Notes under the pieces: generated by a model | Told to the model about the DNA's origin: nothing | Database searches by the model: none | Seen by the model: only the letters and a program-made list of their open reading frames with translations | NCBI GenBank assembly: GCA_964354135.1 | Contig: CAYGZA010000096.1 | Location: 1-18,827, forward strand | Source: CAYGZA01 sp964354135 | Lineage (GTDB): Bacteria; Planctomycetota; Planctomycetia; Pirellulales; Thermoguttaceae | Length of the DNA: 18,827 nucleotides | Direction of reading: 5' to 3' | Shown here: positions 13,862 through 18,827 of the stretch, in pieces | Numbering within the stretch: position 1 is the stretch's first letter | Layout of the letters: each line of letters opens with the position of its first letter | Position numbers and translations under genes: made by a program

Positions 13862-14734
13862 CTACGCCTGTCCCAAGGTCCGGATCTGGCCGAGAATCTC
13901 CGCGTGGGTCCACTCCCGGTCGGTGGAGAGGATCACGTAGCAGGCCCGATCGCCGCAGCAATCGAGGAGGATCTGTCTCTGGTTGGGCGCGAAAAACCCC
14001 TCCGCGCAAGGCTCGTGGCCGTTGATGAGCACGTTGGCCTCCACGAGCCGGGCGAAGGCGTCGGCGTTTTCCTGGCGGTAATCGCGGCCCCACACGAGAT
14101 CGAATACGGCGGTCCGCTCGTAGTACTCCACCGTGTCGAGCCGCCGGCTGAAGATCGTTCTGTCGAAGCCGTGGACGTCGACCTTCTCCGGGATGCTGTG
14201 CGTGACGAACACCCCGCCGGGAAGCCACGCGCCCAAGGGGCAGCTCTGGATGAACGGGACGAATGCCTCGCGGACCTTCTCGGTCGCCGCCCCGTACATC
14301 TGCTGGAGGCCCAGGCGGAACAGCATATTGAGCATCTGCTTGTTCTTCTGGATGGGGTAGTCGGTCATCTCGGCCAGCTCGTGATTTCCCAAGAGGAAGT
14401 GGACCCGATCGGAATACTGGACCTTGAGCCTGGCCACGTCCTCCAGCATCGTGTGCGACATGCAGCCGCCGTTGGCCGGGTACGTGGGTCCGCCGTGGCA
14501 GACCTCCTGGAGGATCAAGTGCCGCCCGGGATGGGCCTCCAATTCCGCACATTTGCGGAGGCGGTTGAAGTTCCGCCGGTGGCCGTGGAGATCGCCGGTG
14601 ATCATGACCTCCGCGGCCCTCTCCGGGTCGAGAAAGAGGACGTTCCCCTCACGTCCCGGGGTCCGCCAGTTGGCCTCGGTCGCGTCGCCGTAAGCGGCGA
14701 TGACCTTCTCGATGTAGTCGGGGGATGCCACCAT
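13862..14734 (-). CDS. PPP-type metallophosphoesterase with a diverged second motif
   Basis: A 290-residue metallophosphoesterase. I prefer ATG at 14734 (MVASPDYIEKVI); an upstream ATG at 14791 adds a non-conserved stretch. Motif I GDLHGH (47-52) and motif III GNHE (116-119) bind the two metals. The usual motif II, GDxVDRG, is replaced by QEVCHGG (76-82), with Glu in place of the bridging Asp, so metal co-ordination should differ. Later His ligands are likely in VFVTHSIPE and NGHEPCAEG. Predicted substrates are phosphoproteins, nucleotides or other phosphoesters; none is indicated. No signal peptide, so cytosolic. It is transcribed toward the tandem array and the convergent MBL gene. Confidence 0.8.
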   Translation of the reverse strand: MVASPDYIEKVIAAYGDATEANWRTPGREGNVLFLDPERAAEVMITGDLHGHRRNFNRLRKCAELEAHPGRHLILQEVCHGGPTYPANGGCMSHTMLEDVARLKVQYSDRVHFLLGNHELAEMTDYPIQKNKQMLNMLFRLGLQQMYGAATEKVREAFVPFIQSCPLGAWLPGGVFVTHSIPEKVDVHGFDRTIFSRRLDTVEYYERTAVFDLVWGRDYRQENADAFARLVEANVLINGHEPCAEGFFAPNQRQILLDCCGDRACYVILSTDREWTHAEILGQIRTLGQA

Positions 14735-14861
14735 AGCGATTCGTATCCAGGCTACCAGTTGGCAGGCCATTCGTCCAGCGCGCAAGACCACCGGCAGAGG
14801 GGTGGCAGGACCGGCGATATACGTTGAGTTTGACGGTCAGAAAGAGGCTGCTACGGCGCCG

Positions 14862-14883
14862 CTAGCCTGGGTTTCTCGCCACG
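14862..14883 (+). repeat. Dispersed 22-bp repeat, copy B
   Basis: CTAGCCTGGGTTTCTCGCCACG, 19 of 22 identical to 12841-12862, differing by three transitions. Same orientation as copy A. Confidence 0.6.
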
Positions 14884-14912
14884 CTAAGGCGGGCTGGAAG
14901 CGGCCCTTGTGC

Positions 14913-14935
14913 AGGACGGGTTACAAACCCGTCCT
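14913..14935. repeat. Perfect 10-bp-arm palindrome
   Basis: AGGACGGGTT (14913-14922), ACA, AACCCGTCCT (14926-14935). REP-like; a GTAGGACGGGTTTGTAACCC-like unit is one I associate with planctomycete intergenic regions. Confidence 0.8.
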
Positions 14936-15248
14936 ACGGACGCTTCGGCCCTCTTGGAAGAGGGCGACCGACCCGTCCGCTCCCTCCAACGGCCCCGTTC
15001 GATTCGTGCGAGTCGTATGGGGAACAACAGTTCTACCGATTTTCTGGACTCTGCCAATTGTCGGGCCGATCACACTGGTAGGAGCTTCCCGCCGCACGCC
15101 CGACCCGCAGCGCCGTCACGAAGTGCGAGACACTTCCGGCGAGGTGTGTGGCGACGGGACACCGCAGCCCGGGCCGGAGCTGGAACCCCGTGTGATCGGC
15201 GTCCGGGACGCGGCGACAGACCCAACTCAGAATAAGGAATCGGGGGAC

Positions 15249-15557
15249 ATGAAACGCGCGATCTTGATCTTACTTGCGGCGGGCGTCCTGACCGTGCTCG
15301 GCGGTTGTCTGCACCATGAGGCGGCGACCTGTAATTCCCAGGGTCACGGCGCGGCATCGGGCGAGTCGTGCCCGCGGTCCGACGCATGCCCGCGGTGCGG
15401 GAAACCGCCCTGCGGCCGCCCCGACTGCCCGCGCTGCGGCGGCCACTTCGCCCACGACCCCAACACCGGCCTGACCGGCGTCGTCACGTATCCCTACTAC
15501 ACGCTTCGCGGCCCGCGGGATTTCCTCCAGCGAAACCCCCAGCCCATCGGGCCCTGA
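15249..15557 (+). CDS. Small Cys-rich lipoprotein, conserved in planctomycetes
   Basis: A 102-residue lipoprotein. The ATG at 15249 opens a signal peptide (MKRAILILLAAGVLTVLGGC) with lipobox Cys20, so it is anchored in a membrane facing outward. The mature part has paired cysteines, ESCPRSDACPRCGKPPCGR and DCPRCGGH, that could bind zinc or form disulfides, and a tail TYPYYTLRGPRDFLQRNP then IGP that I recall from short planctomycete lipoproteins of unknown function. A GGGGG run lies just upstream as a weak ribosome-binding site. It faces a convergent gene across a palindrome-bearing gap. Function unknown. Confidence 0.8.
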   Translation: MKRAILILLAAGVLTVLGGCLHHEAATCNSQGHGAASGESCPRSDACPRCGKPPCGRPDCPRCGGHFAHDPNTGLTGVVTYPYYTLRGPRDFLQRNPQPIGP

Positions 15558-15661
15558 GCCCAAGACGAATCACCACTTCACTTCCTGTGCATCGCCGGCT
15601 GGTGCTGCCGCCCAACGCAGTCCCGGCCGGCCTTTTTTCTTGCCGGTCCATTTGCGGCGCA

Positions 15662-15692
15662 GACTTCCGAAGTCTCGGAGACTTCGGAAGTC
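15662..15692. repeat. Perfect 14-bp-arm palindrome (copy 2)
   Basis: GACTTCCGAAGTCT, loop CGG, AGACTTCGGAAGTC: arms identical to the copy at 8495-8525, loop different. It lies between convergent genes and could terminate both. Confidence 0.85.
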
Positions 15693-15708
15693 TCCTTGCG
15701 ACCAGAAG

Positions 15709-15738
15709 TGCGGCTCGGCAGGAGCCTCGCCCTCCCGA
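15709..15738. repeat. REP-like repeat, GGCTCGGCAGGAGCC core
   Basis: GGCTC (15712-15716), GGCAG, GAGCC (15722-15726) form a hairpin within a GAGGCTCCTGCCGAGCC unit. This unit is widespread in planctomycete intergenic DNA in my recollection; its minus translation gives the familiar spurious peptide REGEAPAEP. Confidence 0.65.
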
Positions 15739-15786
15739 AGTCGTGCAACGTCGCTCAGGGCAGGCGACGGTGCCCGCCTTACGGCA

Positions 15787-16746
15787 TCAGTACCGCGGGC
15801 GATCGGCCTGAGCGTGAGCCGGCTGTTGCCGCCGAGAGACGGGCGGCGGGGCAGAGCCCGGCGGCGGGCTGGGGTTGCACAGATCAACCGGCGGCGCGTT
15901 CTCGTATACCGGCATCGCCCAGAGCTGATCCGCGGCCGGGACGGGCCGGTTGATTTCCACGCTGCCCAGGTGGACCTGCAAGACCAGGGCCGGGGAATTC
16001 TGCGTCGCGGGGGTGCGGACCTCCACAACCGTCGGCATGAACAGCCCGGTCCACGGATCCCGGCGGTAGCGCCCCGCGCTGGCGCCGGCCAGCAGTTGGT
16101 TCCGGCTGTCGTAGAGACGCTGCTCCAGGATGAGGGCGTGTCGGGCGTCGACGACGGTGATCTTCGTGGCGATCCCGTCGGGCGTCTCGCGGATCGTGCG
16201 GATCTCCAGCCGGCCGTCCCGCAAGGGGAACGGCCCCTGGTGTGGCAGGGCCGGGTCCAGCTCCGCAATCCCCAAGGCCTCGACCAGCCAATAGGGATCG
16301 ACGGGAACGCTCCGCCGGACGGGGCTTGCGGCGAATTGGTCGTGCCGGCAGTAGTAGATCGCCGGCGGCTGGTTCAACCGGACCCAAAACCAGAACAACT
16401 CGTCGTTGCTGCCCAGGTCGATCTCCGGGCCCGTGAGCCGCGTTTGCCCGCGGAGCCGGAATCGCATCGGCCGCTGGAATTCGACGGCGGCCTGCAGCGT
16501 GGGAAAGCCCGTGCCGCTGAGCGTGGCGTGCCGGGCGGAAAACGACTGGATCCGCCCGTTGTTGGCGTTGACCGCCTGGATCACTTGCTCCAGCGTGGGC
16601 GACGGGGGGATCGCCGCGGGCAGACTGGCGAATTCGTCCTGCCGGGGCCAGAGGAAGTTGCAGTTGGCCCCGCTGAGCCCGAAAAGCCCGGCCACCACCG
16701 CCAGCAGCACGGCCGCTCGATACCGTCGTTGGGGGCTTCCTGCCAT
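15787..16746 (-). CDS. Exported LolA-like protein of unknown function
   Basis: A 319-residue protein. Basic start MAGSPQRRYR, then a hydrophobic segment (AAVLLAVVAGLFGL) ending SGANC29; the cysteine could be a lipoprotein site, but Asn before it is not a classic lipobox. The mature part resembles LolA/LolB-like outer-membrane carrier folds: TLEQVIQAVNANNGRIQSFSA, then alternating beta-strand text (AVEFQRPMRFRLRGQT, LGSNDELFWFWV), a later RTIRETPDGIATKITVVDAR, and a Pro-rich tail. In such folds a half-barrel binds lipid; whether this one does is inference. The ATG at 16746 has AGGAAG about ten bases upstream. It follows the cytosolic protein gene by 21 bp, probably co-transcribed. Confidence 0.7.
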   Translation of the reverse strand: MAGSPQRRYRAAVLLAVVAGLFGLSGANCNFLWPRQDEFASLPAAIPPSPTLEQVIQAVNANNGRIQSFSARHATLSGTGFPTLQAAVEFQRPMRFRLRGQTRLTGPEIDLGSNDELFWFWVRLNQPPAIYYCRHDQFAASPVRRSVPVDPYWLVEALGIAELDPALPHQGPFPLRDGRLEIRTIRETPDGIATKITVVDARHALILEQRLYDSRNQLLAGASAGRYRRDPWTGLFMPTVVEVRTPATQNSPALVLQVHLGSVEINRPVPAADQLWAMPVYENAPPVDLCNPSPPPGSAPPPVSRRQQPAHAQADRPRY

Positions 16747-16767
16747 CGTTCGGGCTTCCTGCCGCGT

Positions 16768-17253
16768 TTAGGCTGCGTGGGCAAAGAGGAGTCGGGCCAA
16801 TTCTCCCTGGATCTCTTGAATCCGCGGGTCTTCGGGAACCACCACGGGGACCTTGTAGGTGGCCTCGCGGCGAGGGCAGTACAGGACGAGGAGCCCGCGG
16901 CCCTGGGCGTCCTGCTCTTCGCCCTCCATGCGGAACACCCGGCGACGCAAGAGCAGAAGCGCCAACACGTAGCGCATGTCTTGACGCTCCGGCTGGAGCT
17001 CCAGCTCGTCGAACAAATGGAGCATCACGTCGTTCGGCGCCCAGTGCATGCGTCTGGTGTTGGGGCCCGGGACCTTGGATTTCCACGAGCCGATGGCCCC
17101 TTCCGGCGGGCCCTGCCAGGCCTGGGCCGAGTAATCTCGGCGGACCAACTCCGCACCCTCGGCGATCAGCACGGAGTAGAACTCCTCGCCGGCCGCCAAT
17201 TCCTTGCCGGTGACTGCACAGTGCCGGGTGAAGCGCGGGGCCTCGAAGTCCAT
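16768..17253 (-). CDS. Conserved hypothetical protein with N-terminal Cys/TG motif
   Basis: A 161-residue cytosolic protein. Its first half reads CAVTGKELAAGEEFYSVL, DYSAQAWQGPPEGAIGSWKSKVP, then APNDVMLHLFDEL, a pattern I have seen in unnamed planctomycete proteins. The Cys and following TG could belong to a degenerate zinc-ribbon half. The second half is helical (RYVLALLLLRRRVFRME) with a hydrophobic beta-strand LLVLYCPRREATYKVPVVVP. No signal or membrane span. It precedes the LolA-like gene in the same direction at 21-bp spacing. The function is not recognised. Confidence 0.72.
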   Translation of the reverse strand: MDFEAPRFTRHCAVTGKELAAGEEFYSVLIAEGAELVRRDYSAQAWQGPPEGAIGSWKSKVPGPNTRRMHWAPNDVMLHLFDELELQPERQDMRYVLALLLLRRRVFRMEGEEQDAQGRGLLVLYCPRREATYKVPVVVPEDPRIQEIQGELARLLFAHAA

Positions 17254-17362
17254 GGGAGGACCGCCGGGAATCAGATAACACTATCGAGGGGGCATCAGCC
17301 TGCTCGATGGACAGGAGCACGCCCATCGGGCCGCGAGAGATTACCCGAAACGGCGTTTTCAC

Positions 17363-17671
17363 TCAATACGCAGTAAAGAAACGGCTATCGGTGCCCCCGG
17401 GACCGATCCGCAGCCGCACGGGCCGCGAGCACCTCGGGCAACGCCCTTCGTAGGCGGTCTCCGCCTGGTTGACGTAAACCCTTGTGTAGACGCCACAACA
17501 GGCGAAACGAATGCCCACAAACCGTCGCCCGGGGTCGGGCCGGGACTGGGGCGGGGAAGGATTCGGCTCGCTGGAGAAGTCAAGAATCTCACCCGGCACG
17601 AGACGTACCCCCTCTCTTGGCTTGGACAAGTTTCGGCCGTGGGCCCGACCGTCGAAGGACTTGCCCAACAT
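17363..17671 (-). CDS. Small zinc-ribbon-like protein
   Basis: A 102-residue protein. The N-terminal 45 residues are polar and low complexity. The C-terminal half reads FVGIRFACCGVYTRVYVN, then YEGRCPRCSRPVRLRIGPGG, with CC and CPRC pairs likely to co-ordinate one zinc. I recall similar C-terminal text from planctomycetes. Start choice is awkward: AGGAGG lies only one base before the ATG at 17671, too close for normal initiation, while the next codon, TTG, would have a four-base spacing; either may be used. Its 5' end abuts the -35 of the divergent leu promoter, 10 bp away, so its own promoter must overlap the leu leader. Function unknown. Confidence 0.65.
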   Translation of the reverse strand: MLGKSFDGRAHGRNLSKPREGVRLVPGEILDFSSEPNPSPPQSRPDPGRRFVGIRFACCGVYTRVYVNQAETAYEGRCPRCSRPVRLRIGPGGTDSRFFTAY

Positions 17672-17681
17672 ACCTCCTCGC

Positions 17682-17710
17682 TTGACCGAGCCAAGCCGCT
17701 TCAGTAAACT
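17682..17710 (+). promoter_or_regulatory. leu attenuator promoter
   Basis: TTGACC (17682-17687, five of six), exact 17-bp spacer, TAAACT (17705-17710). Transcription would begin near 17717, giving a leader RNA with the peptide, antiterminator and terminator below. Confidence 0.65.
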
Positions 17711-17748
17711 TCCTCCAGTGTCGATGACGGATACGGGAGGAACTCCTC

Positions 17749-17808
17749 GTGGCGGCCGCGCACTGGTTAGGGCTGTTGCTTTTGCCCCTCCTTAGAAGGG
17801 TGCCTTAG
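17749..17808 (+). CDS. leuL: Leucine leader peptide of the leuA attenuator
   Basis: A 19-residue leader too short to appear as a normal gene: MAAAHWLGLLLLPLLRRVP. Start is GTG at 17749 with GGGAGG (17735-17740) at an eight-base spacing; stop TAG at 17806. Seven of 19 residues are leucine, encoded by TTA, CTG, TTG, CTT, TTG, CTC and CTT, spread over all Leu codon families. Ribosome stalling here would report charged tRNA-Leu shortage. It starts about 32 bases after the predicted transcription start and ends 43 bases before the terminator hairpin, the geometry of amino-acid attenuators. It has no other plausible role. Confidence 0.85.
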   Translation: MAAAHWLGLLLLPLLRRVP

Positions 17809-17862
17809 GGTTTGCGCGGACGCCGGAAGTAGAATAACGATTGCCAAACCGAACCCCAAGGC
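17802..17862 (+). promoter_or_regulatory. Antiterminator pairing of the leu leader
   Basis: GCCTTAGGGTT (17802-17812) pairs with AACCCCAAGGC (17852-17862) with one mismatch (A17807 opposite C17857), and two further pairs extend it. The left strand covers the leader stop codon; the right strand is the terminator's 5' arm. The pairings exclude each other, as in classical attenuation. Confidence 0.75.
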
Positions 17863-17885
17863 CAAACCGGCCGTGGGGTTTTTTT
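17852..17885 (+). terminator. Rho-independent terminator of the leu attenuator
   Basis: AACCCCAAGGCC (17852-17863) pairs with GGCCGTGGGGTT (17869-17880), loop AAACC, with one A-G mismatch; seven T (17879-17885) follow. It lies 219 bp before leuA on the same strand. The 17886-18104 stretch then carries no convincing gene, only a small GCCGACC/GGTCGGC dyad near 17988-18007. Confidence 0.85.
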
Positions 17886-18104
17886 GTGGCTTGAGGGGCT
17901 GTCCACAAGCTGATGACGATGTCTGACGGTGTGAGAAGCTGCTGGCGGCGGATTGGGCCGACGAGGGCATGGTTGGTGTTGCCCTGGCCGACCAGGGGTC
18001 GGCTCGCGTACGTTTGGCTCGACTGCTCGATCTAAGCGGGGCTTTTCGATCACGCAACGTCGTTTCGCCCACGCGCTTTTCACAAACCGAGGTAGGAAAC
18101 ACCC

Positions 18105-18827
18105 ATGACAACCCAATCGTCTTCTTCACGGCCCATCGTGATTTTCGATACCACGCTCCGCGACGGCGAACAGTCGCCCGGGGCGAGCATGAACCTGCAA
18201 GAGAAAACGGAGGTCGCTCAAGCCCTCGTGGAGCTGGGGGTCGACGTGATCGAGGCCGGCTTTCCGATCGCCTCACCCGGCGATTTCGAGGCCGTACGCC
18301 AGATTGCCCAGACCGTCCGCGGGTCGGTCATCTGCGGGCTGGCTCGGTGCCTGGACAAGGACATCGACCGGGCCTGGGAGGCGATCAAGGGCGCCGAGAC
18401 CCCGCGGATCCACGTCTTCCTGGCAACCAGCGCGATCCACCGCGAGTTCAAGCTCCGCATGACCAAGGAGGACATCATCCGGCACGCGGTGGCGGGCGTC
18501 GAGCGCGCGGTCGGCTATTGCTCCGACGTGGAGTTTTCGCCCGAGGACGCCGTTCGCACCGAGATGGACTTCCTTTGCCAGGTCGTCGAGAAGGCGATCG
18601 ACGCCGGGGCCACGACCGTGAACATCCCCGACACCGTCGGCTACGCCACGCCGGCCCACATGGGCCACGTCATCCGCACCCTGCGGGAGCGAGTCCCCAA
18701 CATGGACAAGGCCGTCATCAGCATCCACTGCCACAACGACCTCGGACTGGCCGTGGCCAACAGCCTGGCGGCCGTCGAGGCGGGTGCGGGCCAGGTCGAG
18801 TGTACGATCAACGGGCTGGGCGAGCGG
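18105..18827 (+). CDS. leuA: 2-isopropylmalate synthase, N-terminal part (runs off window)
   Basis: First committed enzyme of leucine synthesis: condenses acetyl-CoA with 2-ketoisovalerate to 2-isopropylmalate in the cytoplasm. 241 codons are in the window. FDTTLRDGEQSPGASM (14-29) holds the catalytic Arg19 and metal ligand Asp20 of the HMGL/IPMS TIM barrel; GVDVIEAGFPIASPGDFE, VEFSPEDAVRTE, NIPDTVGYATP and the metal-binding H208-C-H210-N follow; the window ends in a NGLGER substrate-site motif. The regulatory C-terminal domain lies beyond. ATG at 18105 has GAGGTAGGA about six bases upstream. Homocitrate and citramalate synthases share this fold, but the leucine leader supports leuA. Confidence 0.95.
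   Translation, partial: MTTQSSSSRPIVIFDTTLRDGEQSPGASMNLQEKTEVAQALVELGVDVIEAGFPIASPGDFEAVRQIAQTVRGSVICGLARCLDKDIDRAWEAIKGAETPRIHVFLATSAIHREFKLRMTKEDIIRHAVAGVERAVGYCSDVEFSPEDAVRTEMDFLCQVVEKAIDAGATTVNIPDTVGYATPAHMGHVIRTLRERVPNMDKAVISIHCHNDLGLAVANSLAAVEAGAGQVECTINGLGER

Larger units (their letters stand above)
14735..15248. other. Divergent intergenic region with repeats
   Basis: 514 bases separate the minus-strand phosphoesterase from the plus-strand lipoprotein. It holds repeat copy B (14862-14883) and a palindrome (14913-14935). A frame open from 14802 is not supported as coding. I see no confident promoter for either gene. Confidence 0.5.

Noticed and set aside
14802..15248. N-terminal extension of the small lipoprotein to 14802
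   Set aside because: It would bury the signal peptide and run through two repeats; the ATG at 15249 directly starts a lipoprotein signal.
15560..16268. Protein containing REGEAPAEP
   Set aside because: This peptide is the spurious translation of the GAGGCTCCTGCCGAGCC repeat at 15709-15738.
15884..17362. A 492-codon minus-strand frame
   Set aside because: It overlaps the LolA-like and conserved protein genes in another frame and reads as low-complexity Gly/Pro/Arg-rich text.
17724..17795. Alternative 23-codon leader frame starting at ATG 17724
   Set aside because: It has no leucine run and no ribosome-binding site before its ATG; GGGAGG lies inside it and properly serves the GTG at 17749.
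17913..18035. 40-codon frame between the terminator and leuA
   Set aside because: No ribosome-binding site, Arg/Trp-rich composition and no link to an attenuator; probably chance.

Overview
The window looks like a chromosomal segment from a GC-rich planctomycete-type bacterium. The evidence is a periplasmic formylglycine-type sulfatase, a small Cys-rich lipoprotein ending in an LRGPRDF-x8-IGP tail, short conserved proteins that I associate with planctomycetes, a Tat-exported FAD oxidoreductase, and many short palindromic intergenic repeats of the kind common in that phylum. No rRNA, intact tRNA, CRISPR array or complete insertion sequence is visible.

Layout. Positions 1-2100 hold a minus-strand pair, a Cys3 (probable Fe-S) Rrf2 regulator followed by a Tat-exported FAD oxidoreductase, behind a TTGACA promoter whose spacer carries an inverted repeat. 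Positions 2260-3040 are a graveyard: the 5' half of a tRNA-Arg-like gene cut in the anticodon stem, a truncated excisionase-type HTH reading toward it, the C-terminus of a probable ORF6N-type phage protein, and an overlapping gene start that stops in a palindromic repeat. Positions 3044-6187 (minus) carry a lower-GC two-gene module: a small HEPN-like protein and a 902-aa double-NTPase (a ParA/MinD-like domain with a KGGVGRT loop, then an AAA/STAND-like ATPase). I regard this as a candidate conflict/defence system and the most unusual protein module here.

Positions 6694-8458 (plus) are a polar amino-acid ABC transporter that looks broken: the binding protein loses frame near its end, the permease lacks its N-terminal part, and the ATPase is intact. 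Then come nadE, a sulfatase, a CBM9-like exported protein, panD, and an exported metallo-beta-lactamase-fold hydrolase, all plus strand, several with recognisable sigma70-type promoters. A 15-copy 7-bp tandem repeat separates these from a diverged minus-strand PPP-type phosphoesterase. A small lipoprotein (plus) faces a minus-strand group: an exported LolA-like protein, a conserved cytosolic protein, and a zinc-ribbon protein.

The right end contains leuA (cut by the window edge) behind a 5' leader that reads as a textbook leucine attenuator: a promoter, a 19-residue leader peptide with seven leucines, an antiterminator segment complementary to the terminator's 5' arm, and a terminator hairpin with a run of seven T. 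I think the attenuator is the best-supported new regulatory observation, and the HEPN/KGGVGR-ATPase island the most interesting candidate system. All family names come from reading the sequence; no database search was run.
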